Below are positions 7,952 to 15,502 of a stretch of 64,000 nt of DNA, piece after piece. The notes under the pieces are model-generated. The model did not search any database and was not told the DNA's origin. It was given only the letters and a program-made list of their open reading frames with translations. Every line of letters starts with the position of its first letter. Positions within the stretch are counted from its first letter, which is position 1. Source of the stretch: Mycobacterium paraterrae (GTDB lineage: Bacteria > Actinomycetota > Actinomycetes > Mycobacteriales > Mycobacteriaceae); NCBI RefSeq assembly GCF_022430545.2, contig NZ_CP092488.2:2170001-2234000 (forward strand), in the 5' to 3' direction. A program made the position numbers and the translations under genes.

Positions 7952-9525
7952 CTACTTCGCAATGCGCTGAGCACTCTGCGCTCCTGGGCGTGACGGGCCT
8001 CGGTGAGCGCGGCGTCCTGGTCGGCGGGATCCGCGTGTAGGAAGCTGCCGGACCCGGGTGAGCCGCCGGAGCCGAGCTTGTTCATCGTGGTCGGCACCGG
8101 CGCGCCTCGATATTCCAGTGGAAGTGGGCCCAGTGGCTGGTGTATCTCGATGTAGGCGCCGTGCGGCAGGCGTGTGATGATGCCGGTCTCGATGCCGTGC
8201 CGAAGGATTGCTCGGTCGCTGCGCTGTAGGCCGATGCACCACCGGTAGGTGACGAAGTAGACGGTCACCGGCAACACGACCATCCCGATCCGTCCGATCC
8301 AGGTCGTCGCGTTGAGCGAGATGTGGAACTTCAGCGCAATGACGTCGTTCATCGCTCCGAGGGTCAGGATCGAGTAGAACGCAATAGCCATCGCACCGAT
8401 GGCGGTGCGCACCGGCACGTCGCGCGGACGTTGAAGCAGGTTGTGATGAGCGTGGTCGCCGCTAAAACGTCTCTCCAGGAACGGATAGAAGATCAACAGC
8501 ACGAACACGATGCCCATGATCATCGCAGCCCCGACGGCGGCGGGCACCGTGTGATGACCGAGGTAGATCTCCCACGCCGGCCACAATCGCTGCAGGCCTT
8601 CGGTCCACATCATGTAGAAGTCGGGCTGAGAGCCCGCTGACACCTGAGAGGGCTTGTAAGGCCCCAGGTTCCAGATCGGATTGATCTGCAACACCCCGCC
8701 CGTCAAGCCGAGTACGGCGGTGGTCAGCGCAAAGAAGGCCCCGGATTTCACCGCGAAGACCGGCATGACGCGCACGCCGACGACGTTGTGTTCTGTGCGT
8801 CTCGGACCGGCAAACTGAGTGTGCTTCTGGAACCACACCATCAGCAGGTGCGCTCCGATCAGCGCGAGGATGATCGCCGGTAGAACCAATACGTGGAGCG
8901 CGTACAGCCGCGGAATCAGCGTGGTGCCGGGAAAGTCGCCGCCGAAAAAGGCCCAATGAAGCCAAGTGCCAATCACGGGGAATCCCAGCATGATCGACGA
9001 CAGAGCGCAGCGCAGACCGATTCCGGACAGCAGGTCGTCGGGCAACGAGTAGCCGAAGTAACCCTCGAACATGGCCAGGATCAGCAGCAGCGAGCCGATC
9101 ACCCAATTGGCTTCGCGCGGGCGGCGGAAGGCGCCGGTGAAGAAGACCCGCGCCAGGTGGACCATGATCGAGGCGGCGAACAGCAGCGCGGCCCAATGAT
9201 GAACCTGGCGGACGAACAAGCCGCCGCGCACCTCGAAGGAGATGTTGAGCGCCGACTCGTAAGCGCGTGACATCGGGACGCCGCGCAACGGCTGATACAC
9301 CCCGTGGTAGGTGACGTCTGTCATCGACGGATCGAAGAACAGCGTCAGGTAGACGCCGGTGATCAGCAAGACAACGAAGCTGTACAGGGCGATTTCACCG
9401 AGCAGGAACGACCAGTGCGTGGGGAAGACCTTGTTGAGGGCGCGTCGCACGCTCGCGGAGGGGTGGTATCTCGCGTCGATTTCATGGCCCGCGCGCAATA
9501 CGGTGTCTGCCGGTCGGAGGTCCAT
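7948..9525 (-). CDS. orphan cytochrome b subunit of cytochrome bc1 complex (QcrB paralogue)
   Basis: 525-residue (from ATG 9525) actinobacterial-type cytochrome b, normally the quinol-oxidising membrane subunit of the bcc:aa3 supercomplex. Both heme-ligand pairs are present: HHWAALLFAASIMVH (H-x13-H) and the helix-D pair H-x14-H in ALHVLVLPAIILALIGAHL. PDFY replaces the PEWY Qp-site motif, as in other mycobacterial QcrB. The C terminus keeps the HHNLLQRPRDVP region. There is no qcrC, qcrA or ctaE beside it, so this is a stand-alone second copy. ATG 9525 is preferred because GAGGGG lies 9 bases upstream; ATG 9534 is in frame but abuts that site. Confidence 0.92.
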   Translation of the reverse strand: MDLRPADTVLRAGHEIDARYHPSASVRRALNKVFPTHWSFLLGEIALYSFVVLLITGVYLTLFFDPSMTDVTYHGVYQPLRGVPMSRAYESALNISFEVRGGLFVRQVHHWAALLFAASIMVHLARVFFTGAFRRPREANWVIGSLLLILAMFEGYFGYSLPDDLLSGIGLRCALSSIMLGFPVIGTWLHWAFFGGDFPGTTLIPRLYALHVLVLPAIILALIGAHLLMVWFQKHTQFAGPRRTEHNVVGVRVMPVFAVKSGAFFALTTAVLGLTGGVLQINPIWNLGPYKPSQVSAGSQPDFYMMWTEGLQRLWPAWEIYLGHHTVPAAVGAAMIMGIVFVLLIFYPFLERRFSGDHAHHNLLQRPRDVPVRTAIGAMAIAFYSILTLGAMNDVIALKFHISLNATTWIGRIGMVVLPVTVYFVTYRWCIGLQRSDRAILRHGIETGIITRLPHGAYIEIHQPLGPLPLEYRGAPVPTTMNKLGSGGSPGSGSFLHADPADQDAALTEARHAQERRVLSALRSS

Positions 9526-9577
9526 GGCAACCATCCCCTCACGGCTGAAGCCGCAGCTCTGCGATCAGCCGAGCATC

Positions 9578-9612
9578 TACTATCGTGTGTAGTACCACGC
9601 AGCGTAGTACTA
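9578..9612. promoter_or_regulatory. possible BlaI/MecI-type operator upstream of qcrB paralogue
   Basis: Contains the inverted repeat TACTA-N7-TAGTA (9578-9594), and GTAGTAC recurs with a 15-base period (9589-9595 and 9604-9610), ending GTAGTACTA. TACTA/TAGTA half-sites resemble those of BlaI/MecI-family repressors. It lies 53-87 bases upstream of the qcrB-like start. In M. tuberculosis BlaI has been linked to respiratory and ATP-synthase genes, but assignment here is inference. Confidence 0.4.
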
Positions 9613-9638
9613 ATTCGGATGGTCGTAAAGGACTTGAG

Positions 9639-9893
9639 TCAGGCCTTGCCGTTGCGCTCGCGGTGCTTGCAGCCCGGCCAGCAACACGGCCGGCGCATGC
9701 CCTCTTCGAGTTCTTCCTGGGTTCGGTGGATCCGACGCTCCCGGGTCTTTTCCTGCTTGGCGTCGTCCACCCAGCAGATGAACTCGTTGCGCGCCAACGG
9801 CGTGATGTCTTTCCATGCGGCCAGTGCCGTCGGATTGGTCAGAAGCGCTGTACGCAGGTCGTCCGGAAGCTTGTGCACCACTCCGCCGGGCAC
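9639..9893 (-). pseudogene. YdeI/OmpD-associated-like small protein, 3' part, separated from its start by IS21 insertion
   Basis: The 84 codons left of the IS encode LPDDLRTALLTN..., then LARNEFICWVDDAKQ, and end with RRPCCWPGCKHR, the pattern of short YdeI/OmpD-associated-like proteins with a Cys-rich tail. Removing the IS and one copy of the GGGCAC duplication joins this frame exactly to ATG-ACT-CGC-AGC-CCG at 12552-12538, giving an intact 89-residue protein. Function of the family is unclear. A GTG at 9893-9891, inside the target duplication, and an ATG inside the IS end (9998) stay in frame, so a shortened or chimeric protein could still be made. Confidence 0.75.
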
Positions 9894-10013
9894 TGTCGGC
9901 GGACATGAAAAACTGCCCACTGGCGGACATGAAAGTGCCCGTTCGCGGCCAATAAGAACTGCCCACCGGCGGATACGAAAGTGCCCGCAGGCGGCCATGA
10001 ATCTGCCCAGACC
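9894..10013. repeat. left-end array of transposase-binding-like repeats
   Basis: Five imperfect copies of a ~20-base unit of the form GGCGGACATGAAA..TGCCC start near 9898, 9922, 9945, 9965 and 9990. Such multiple terminal sites are typical of IS21 ends and are probably bound by IstA. Confidence 0.7.
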
Positions 10014-10109
10014 TACTTGATGTCGTTCGGCGCGTCTGCGCTGGGGCGGCCTCTCCTGCGGTTTCGATGTCGATGCCTAGTCGACCCGACAACCCCAGGA
10101 GAGACCTAC

Positions 10110-11627
10110 TTGAAGTCTGACGGAGAACTCATGGAAATACTCAATGCCTACGACCTGACCGGGTCCTACCGCGCCGCGGCCGAGCTGTGTGGGTGCTCGC
10201 ACCACACCGTGAAGAAAGCGGTCGAGGATCGCAACGCTGGGCTGCCCCCGGCCACGCGGCGGGCCCGGATGATCGATGATTGGCGCGACCTGCTGGAAAC
10301 CTGGGTCGCTGATTCGAAGGGCAAGATCCGCGGCGACAAAGCCCACGACAAGCTGGTGGCGTTGGGCTACACCGGCACCGACCGCACCACCCGCCGTTCG
10401 TTGGCGGAGATCAAAGCGCAATGGCGCCTTGGCAATACACGCGTGCACCGGCCCTGGATCACCGAGCCAGGACTGTGGCTACAGTACGACTTCGCCGACG
10501 GCCCCCTTGTCGCCGGCCGCAAGATCGTGCTGCTCGTGGCGTGGCTGGCGTGGAGCCGCTACCGCGTCGTGGTGGCTTTGCGGGACCGCACCGCACCCAG
10601 TGTCTTCGCCGGCCTGGACCGCATCTTTCGCATCGTCGGTGGTGCTCCGACCTACCTGCTCACCGACAACGAGAAGACCGTCACCACTGGACACATCGCC
10701 GGAGTTCCGGTCCGCAACCGGGCCGCGGTCACCTTCGGCCGCTACTACGGCCTTTCGGTGCTGACGTGTGAACCCGCCGACCCAGCCACCAAGGGTGGGG
10801 TGGAGAACGCGGTGAAGCTCGCCAAAGCCGACATCGTGCCTACTGAGACCAACCTCCTGCCGCAGTACGACTCGTTCGCCGACGTCGAAGCCGCATGCGC
10901 CGGTTTCACCACCGAGATCAACGCCCGCGTGCACCGGATCACGGGACGCCGGCCGGCCGAGATGCTCATTCAGGAACGCCCGGCCCTGCACGCGGTTCCT
11001 GACCTGCCCCACACCGCCGCGTTGGGGGTGACCCGCCGGGTTCCCGACAACACCCCGATGGTCACCTTCGACCACTGCCAATACTCGCTGCCCGCAACTC
11101 TTCTGGGCCAGACAGTGTGGATCCGTGACCACGACGGCACCGATGAGGTGGTGATCTGCGCTCTTGATGGCGGCGGCCCGGTGGAGGTGGCGCGGCATCG
11201 CCGCGCCGCCCCCGGTAGTCCCGCCATCAACGATGACCACTTCCCTGAGCATCGGGACAAGGTGCCCGGTGATTACCGGGTGCGGGCCCGCACTGTCAGT
11301 GAGCAGACCTTCCTGGCGCTGGGGCCGGGTGCGGCGGTGTGGCTCAAAGAAGCCGCCGCCGTCGGCACCGAACGGATCCTGCAGAAGATGGCCCACGCGG
11401 TGGAACTGTCGGCGTTAACCGGCCGCGCCGATGTCGACTGGGCGCTCGGGCATGCTGGCGTGCACGGTCGCTTCGCCACCGGTGACCTTGATTCCATCCT
11501 CGCCAGCAAGGGCATGGACACCACTCGCCGCGGCGCCGACGAAGACACCTCCCTGGCGCAAGGAACCAGTGGGTGGAACTTATTCGGCCGCAACGTTATC
11601 GACGCTGACGAGGCAGGCATCGCGTGA
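10110..11627 (+). CDS. istA: IS21-family transposase IstA
   Basis: 505-residue DDE transposase. The N-terminal helix-turn-helix spans about residues 8-40 (LTGSYRAAAELCGCSHHTVKKA). The catalytic rve domain starts near WLQYDFADGP (first Asp), continues to YLLTDNEKTV (second Asp), and the Glu is in ATKGGVENAVKL. A beta-barrel-like C-terminal region follows. Start assigned to TTG 10110 because CAGGAGAG lies 7 bases upstream and the family's N terminus begins here; the open frame extends further left into the terminal repeats. Its stop overlaps the istB GTG (GTGA), the usual coupling in IS21. Confidence 0.92.
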   Translation: MKSDGELMEILNAYDLTGSYRAAAELCGCSHHTVKKAVEDRNAGLPPATRRARMIDDWRDLLETWVADSKGKIRGDKAHDKLVALGYTGTDRTTRRSLAEIKAQWRLGNTRVHRPWITEPGLWLQYDFADGPLVAGRKIVLLVAWLAWSRYRVVVALRDRTAPSVFAGLDRIFRIVGGAPTYLLTDNEKTVTTGHIAGVPVRNRAAVTFGRYYGLSVLTCEPADPATKGGVENAVKLAKADIVPTETNLLPQYDSFADVEAACAGFTTEINARVHRITGRRPAEMLIQERPALHAVPDLPHTAALGVTRRVPDNTPMVTFDHCQYSLPATLLGQTVWIRDHDGTDEVVICALDGGGPVEVARHRRAAPGSPAINDDHFPEHRDKVPGDYRVRARTVSEQTFLALGPGAAVWLKEAAAVGTERILQKMAHAVELSALTGRADVDWALGHAGVHGRFATGDLDSILASKGMDTTRRGADEDTSLAQGTSGWNLFGRNVIDADEAGIA

Positions 11628-12400
11628 CTACCACCACGACCACCGCGTCGCTACCCGCCGACGTCGAAGCGCTGATGCGTGGGCTGCGGTTGCCGCACGC
11701 CCGCGCGATCGCCGCCGACGTGCTGGCCACTGCCCGAGCTCAACGCTGGGACCCCACCGAGGTGATCAAAGCGCTGCTGACCGAGGAGTCCGCCGGCCGG
11801 GCCCGGTCCATGCTGGCCGCCCGCCGCAAAGCCGCCGGCTTCCCGACCGGGAAGACATTCGACGTGTGGGACCCCAATGCGTCGTCGATCCCGTTACCGA
11901 CCCAGCAGGCGCTACAGACCCTGGAGTGGGTGGGTCGTCGGGAGAACCTGGTGGTCTGCGGGCCCGCTGGCACCGGCAAGACGTTCTTCCTCGAAGCGTT
12001 GGGGCAGAAGGTCATCGAAGCCGGGATGCCGGTGGCGTGGTTCACCCTCGAGCAGATCGGGGTCCTGGTTCGGGCGCACCGCGCTGACGATTCGTTGGGC
12101 AAGGCCGTGGCCAAGATCGTGCGTGCCGAGCTCGTGGTGATTGACGACGTTGGACTGTTGCCCGTCGGTGCCGATGCCGCTGAAGGGCTCTACCGCATCG
12201 TCGAGGCCGCCTATGAACGGCGCTCGGTGGCGATCTCATCGAACCTGCACCCCAGTGGTTTCGATGAGCTGATGCCCAAGACGTTGGCGACTGCCACCGT
12301 GGACCGGCTGCTGCATCACGCGCACCTGTGCCAGACCAGCGGAGACTCCGTGCGGCTGGCCCAAGCCCTGCACGGGAAGGGAGTCAAACCCTTGAGCTGA
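11624..12400 (+). CDS. istB: IS21-family helper ATPase IstB
   Basis: 258-residue AAA+ ATPase that assists IstA in target choice and strand transfer. Walker A is CGPAGTGKTFF, Walker B is LVVIDDVGLLP, and an arginine-containing C-terminal segment follows (TVDRLLHHAHL). Starts at GTG, overlapping the istA stop by four bases. Length is normal for IstB and no disruption is visible. Confidence 0.93.
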   Translation: MTTTTTTASLPADVEALMRGLRLPHARAIAADVLATARAQRWDPTEVIKALLTEESAGRARSMLAARRKAAGFPTGKTFDVWDPNASSIPLPTQQALQTLEWVGRRENLVVCGPAGTGKTFFLEALGQKVIEAGMPVAWFTLEQIGVLVRAHRADDSLGKAVAKIVRAELVVIDDVGLLPVGADAAEGLYRIVEAAYERRSVAISSNLHPSGFDELMPKTLATATVDRLLHHAHLCQTSGDSVRLAQALHGKGVKPLS

Positions 12401-12411
12401 CAACGGCCTCA

Positions 12412-12531
12412 ACCACCGGTGGCGGACACACCCTAATGGGCAGATTCGTGTCCGCCACTGGGCAGTTCTTATTGGCCACCTACGGGCAGTTCTCATGTCC
12501 GCCCACGGGCAGTTTCAGCTGTCCATTGACA
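12412..12531. repeat. right-end array of transposase-binding-like repeats
   Basis: Four copies of the terminal unit in opposite orientation to the left end (GGGCAGATTCGTGTCC, GGGCAGTTCTTATTGGCC, GGGCAGTTCTCATGTCC, GGGCAGTTTCAGCTGTCC). One copy, GGGCAGTTCTTATTGGCC at 12456-12473, is the exact reverse complement of the left-end site at 9947-9964. Confidence 0.7.
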
Positions 12532-12552
12532 GGGCACCGGGCTGCGAGTCAT
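12532..12552 (-). pseudogene. severed 5' end of the YdeI-like gene
   Basis: Reads ATG-ACT-CGC-AGC-CCG-GTG-CCC on the minus strand: the original start codon and first codons of the gene whose remainder lies at 9639-9893. GTGCCC is the duplicated target. It lies about 42 bases from the divergent AraC-type gene. Confidence 0.65.
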
Positions 12553-12594
12553 ATCGCCACGTTAATCGTCGGCAGCGCGGCTAGCGTGGAGGCC

Positions 12595-13461
12595 GTGTCC
12601 GAACGGGTCTGGGACTTCGCTACCGCGCCGCCCCGCATCGCGCCTGGCGTGACGTCGATGGTCGGCTACCGCTCCATGCAGAACCCCGGCGCACTGCACC
12701 GCGGCATGCCGTCGTCGACGCTCACGTTCATCGTCAGCCTCGACGACGGAGTGGAGGCGGCCGAAACGGCCGAGGCCCTTTCGACCGCGCGGCCGAATCC
12801 GCTGTTGCTGAGTGGTTTGCACGTCAAGCCGGCGTATGTGCGGCAACGGCGGGGCCAGACCGGCGTGCAGATTGCGGTGCATCCGCTCGCGGCTCGCTCA
12901 CTGTTCGGAGCGCCCAGCGCGGAATTGAGCGCCGGCGCATGGGACGCAACGGCGATATTGGGGCGCGACGGCACTCGACTACAACAGCGGATCAGCGAGG
13001 CGAGGAGTTGGGACGAGGCATTCGGCGGGATCGCCGAGTATCTCGCGACCGGGTGGCGGGACGACCCCGCAGTGCGTCCTGAGGTGGCGCAGGCGTGGCA
13101 CCTGTTGCAGCTCAGTGGCGGACGTGTAGCGGTGGGGACGTTGGCTGACCGGGTCGGTGTCTCTGCCAGGCACCTGACCACGTTGTTTCACCGGGAGGTC
13201 GGCCGTTCGCCTAAGACGGTCGCGATGCTGATGCGATTCGAGCGGGCGACGGCGCGGATCGCCGATTCGGTGCGGCGGCGCCATGCGACGGTCGATCTCG
13301 CCGCAGTCGCCGCGAGCACGGGCTACAGCGACCAAGCCCACCTGACGCGTGAGTTCGCCCGGTTCGCCGGAGCGTCGCCCGGTCGGTGGATCGCCGAAGA
13401 GTTCCGAAACATTCAAGACGGCGGGCACCGACCCCGCACAGACTGTGAGCATGACCTCTAA
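12595..13461 (+). CDS. AraC-family transcriptional regulator
   Basis: 288 residues from GTG 12595. The open frame runs leftward into the IS, but that part is IS sequence and not native; an in-frame GTG at 12586 is an alternative. The N-terminal domain (about 1-170) is a variable sensor. The C terminus has two AraC helix-turn-helix units: GTLADRVGVSARHLTTLF and DLAAVAASTGYSDQAHLTREF, then the family signature FARFAGASPGRW. The stop overlaps the first VOC gene by 11 bases, so it probably controls or is co-expressed with the two VOC genes. Confidence 0.88.
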   Translation: MSERVWDFATAPPRIAPGVTSMVGYRSMQNPGALHRGMPSSTLTFIVSLDDGVEAAETAEALSTARPNPLLLSGLHVKPAYVRQRRGQTGVQIAVHPLAARSLFGAPSAELSAGAWDATAILGRDGTRLQQRISEARSWDEAFGGIAEYLATGWRDDPAVRPEVAQAWHLLQLSGGRVAVGTLADRVGVSARHLTTLFHREVGRSPKTVAMLMRFERATARIADSVRRRHATVDLAAVAASTGYSDQAHLTREFARFAGASPGRWIAEEFRNIQDGGHRPRTDCEHDL

Positions 13462-13852
13462 TAACCCGACCGTGTGGCCGACGTTGCAGGCGCACGACGC
13501 GCCCAGACTCATCGACTACTACGTTGACACCTTCGGCATGATCCTTGCCGCCCGTTACGGAGAGGGTGACTCGGTCGACCACGCCCAACTGCTCTGGCCC
13601 GAAGGAAGCGGCGGCATCATGCTCGGCAGTTACAAGCCGGGGGCCATATGGTGTCGCGAGCCCGGCACGGCCGGCGCATACATCGTGACGGGCGACCCGG
13701 CGGCGCTGTTCGAGCGCGTTCGCGCGCATCGAGCTGACGTTGTCCGTACGTTATCCGAAACAGATTACGGCGCAACTGAATTCGTGGTGCGCGATCCCGA
13801 GGGCAACCTGTGGTCCTTCGGTGACTATCGTGGCGCTTCGCTGCCGAGTTGA
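13451..13852 (+). CDS. VOC (glyoxalase/bleomycin-resistance fold) protein 1
   Basis: 133 residues from ATG 13451, inside the end of the AraC gene. The beta-alpha-beta pattern with LIDYYVDTFGM near residue 22 and the C-terminal VVRDPEGNLWSFGDY is diagnostic of the vicinal-oxygen-chelate superfamily. The glutamate that usually ligands metal before the final strand is replaced (LWSFGDY), so it may bind a ligand instead of catalysing. Two bases separate it from the next VOC gene. Confidence 0.85.
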   Translation: MTSNNPTVWPTLQAHDAPRLIDYYVDTFGMILAARYGEGDSVDHAQLLWPEGSGGIMLGSYKPGAIWCREPGTAGAYIVTGDPAALFERVRAHRADVVRTLSETDYGATEFVVRDPEGNLWSFGDYRGASLPS

Positions 13853-13854
13853 CC

Positions 13855-14208
13855 ATGCGCGCGACAAAGATCTTCGCGAATTTGCGCGTCGCGGACATCG
13901 CCTCCGCGAAGAGCTTCTACACCGATTTCCTCGGGCTGCCGACAGAAGAGTTCAACCTGGGCTGGGTAGCCCGGTACTCGTCGCCGGACGCCGAGGCGAG
14001 GCTGCAGCTGGTCACGACAGACCTCACCGCTGCGGAGGACTCGGTCATCTCGGTCTGTACCGACGACATCGACGCCGCGTTCGCCGAGGCGCGGGCGCGC
14101 GGCTACGAAATCGTTCATCCGCTGACGGACGAGCCATGGGGACCTCGTCGCTTCTTCGTCCGGGCACCCGACGGCAACGTCGTCAACATCGTGAATCACC
14201 ACGACTGA
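13855..14208 (+). CDS. VOC-superfamily protein 2
   Basis: 117 residues from ATG 13855 (a TTG six bases earlier is possible). FANLRVADIASAKSFYTDFLGL and the C-terminal RFFVRAPDGNVVNIVNHH follow the glyoxalase/dioxygenase fold. Not a close duplicate of the preceding VOC protein. The pair with an AraC regulator resembles small-molecule sensing or binding units; no substrate can be inferred. Confidence 0.85.
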   Translation: MRATKIFANLRVADIASAKSFYTDFLGLPTEEFNLGWVARYSSPDAEARLQLVTTDLTAAEDSVISVCTDDIDAAFAEARARGYEIVHPLTDEPWGPRRFFVRAPDGNVVNIVNHHD

Positions 14209-14252
14209 AACTCGATGTTTTGTACATCTGTGCAAAGGGTAGGCCGCCTAAC

Positions 14253-14582
14253 ATGTCCAAATTCAGTGTTATGAAATCGGTCGTTGTCGGTGGAGCAGTC
14301 GCCGCGGCGATGGCAGTCATGCCTCTCGCTGCGGCCGATGCGAGTGTGGGTGGGGCCGGCGCCGCTCCTGCCCACGTCATTTACAAGCTGGACCCGGGCG
14401 GCAGCGGATGTGCCCCCAACGGAGGACCCTGCGGATCCGGAGGTCAGGACAGTGGTCCAGGCGGCGGACCCGGCGGCCAAGGCTGTGTGGCTGGCGTCGG
14501 TTGTGGATTCGGCGGCCAGAACGCCGGTCCGAATGGTCAGCCCGGCGGTTGCCTGTTTGGCGTCGGCTGCGGCCACGCCTGA
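14253..14582 (+). CDS. small secreted Gly/Cys-rich protein
   Basis: 109 residues. A Sec-type signal peptide covers about residues 1-30 (MSKFSVMKS, hydrophobic core VVVGGAVAAAMAVMPLAA, then ADASVGG). The mature part is glycine-rich with three Cys pairs: C-x6-C, C-x5-C and C-x5-C, each followed by G (GCVAGVGCG and GCLFGVGCG are near copies). ATG chosen because the signal peptide begins there; a longer open frame upstream is accidental. Followed by a strong hairpin terminator. I do not recognise the family. It could be a small cell-wall or antimicrobial-type peptide, but no function is claimed. Confidence 0.7.
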   Translation: MSKFSVMKSVVVGGAVAAAMAVMPLAAADASVGGAGAAPAHVIYKLDPGGSGCAPNGGPCGSGGQDSGPGGGPGGQGCVAGVGCGFGGQNAGPNGQPGGCLFGVGCGHA

Positions 14583-14609
14583 TCCGGCTAGGTAACTACT
14601 ACTCACCAT

Positions 14610-14639
14610 CGTGCGGTCCGGGGTAACCCGGGCCGCACG
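14610..14639 (+). terminator. hairpin terminator after the Cys-rich protein gene
   Basis: 13-bp stem (CGTGCGGTCCGGG against CCCGGGCCGCACG, one T-G wobble) with a GTAA loop, followed by ATTCGTTTTG. It lies 27 bases after the stop of the secreted-protein gene. Confidence 0.75.
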
Positions 14640-14690
14640 ATTCGTTTTGTGCGGCCGGAATTTGTCGGTGCTCGGTGTGATGATGGCGTC

Positions 14691-15502
14691 ATGTCTGTGG
14701 TCGCGCCGTCACCTGAGGTGAGCCGTGGCGAGCGCCTCGAGGTGTTGTTTGCGGAGTTGTCGGAGCTCGCCGGTCAGCGCAATGCGATCGATGGGCGGAT
14801 TGTGCAGATCGCCGCGGAGATCGACGGCGATCAGTTGTGGGGGGCCACGGGTGCGCGGTCGGTGGCGGCGTTGCTGGCCTGGAAGCTGGGCTCGTCATCA
14901 GCTAATGCGCACACGATTGCTGCGGTGGCGGGGCGACTGGAGGAGTTTCCCGGCTGTGTTGCGGGTTTGCGGGAGGGCCGGTTGTCGTTGGATCAGGTCG
15001 GGGTGATCGCTGGCCGCGCCGGTGCGGGTTCGGATGCGCACTATGCGCAGTTGGCGGCGGTGGCGACGGTCAGCCAGTTGCGGACCGCGGTGAGTTTGGA
15101 GCCGCGCCCCGAACCCGAGCCCGGGCCGCCGCCGCAGCCCTCGATCAGCCGCGGCGGTGATGAACGGTTCAGCTGGTGGCGGATCAAACTCCCGCACGAC
15201 GACGCCGCGAAATTCGATGCGGCTTTGGCTTCGCATCGCGATGCGCTGGTCGCGCAGTGGAAGCAAGACCACGGCGGCGGTGCGGGTGGGGTCGGGGACC
15301 GCCCGCCGCTGCCGGGCACCCTGGAGGCGTTCATGGCGCTGGTCGAATCCGGCTGGGACGTTGAGGCTGCGCGTCGCCCGCATGGCGCGCACACCACGGT
15401 GGTGGTGCACGTCGATGTCGACCAGCAGGTTGGCGGCCTGCATCTGGGTCCGCTGCTGACCGACGCCGAACGCCAGTATCTGAGCTGTGATGCGACGTGT
15501 GA
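14691..15502 (+). pseudogene. 13E12/DUF222-HNH protein, 5' part, split by IS256 element
   Basis: N-terminal ~270 codons of a mycobacterial 13E12-repeat protein: DUF222 region with LFAELSELAGQRNAIDGRIVQ, a GARSVAALLAWKLG motif and an Ala-rich helical core. The frame continues a few codons into the IS and stops. Deleting the IS and one ACGTGTGA copy restores an uninterrupted 414-codon gene with the part at 16930-17362 (junction ACG-TGT-GAG-GTG-TGG). These proteins occur in many copies in mycobacteria. The role is unproven; the HNH domain suggests DNA cleavage. Confidence 0.88.

Larger units (their letters stand above)
9894..12531 (+). mobile_element. IS21-family insertion sequence, complete (2638 bp)
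   Basis: Carries istA and istB. It begins TGTC and ends GACA; the terminal 25 bases match as inverted repeats at 18 of 25 positions. Each end carries several further copies of a ~20-base site. The element is flanked by a perfect 6-bp direct repeat GGGCAC (9888-9893 and 12532-12537). IS21 elements typically make 4-8 bp duplications. Both genes are open and the duplication is intact, so the insertion looks recent and possibly still active. Confidence 0.93.

Noticed and set aside
12328..12594. N-terminal extension of the AraC regulator into the IS21 end
   Set aside because: Those codons are IS terminal sequence acquired by insertion; the native start is GTG 12595 (or 12586).
13740..14252. Upstream extension of the Cys-rich protein's frame through the VOC genes
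   Set aside because: It overlaps both VOC genes; the signal peptide begins exactly at ATG 14253.
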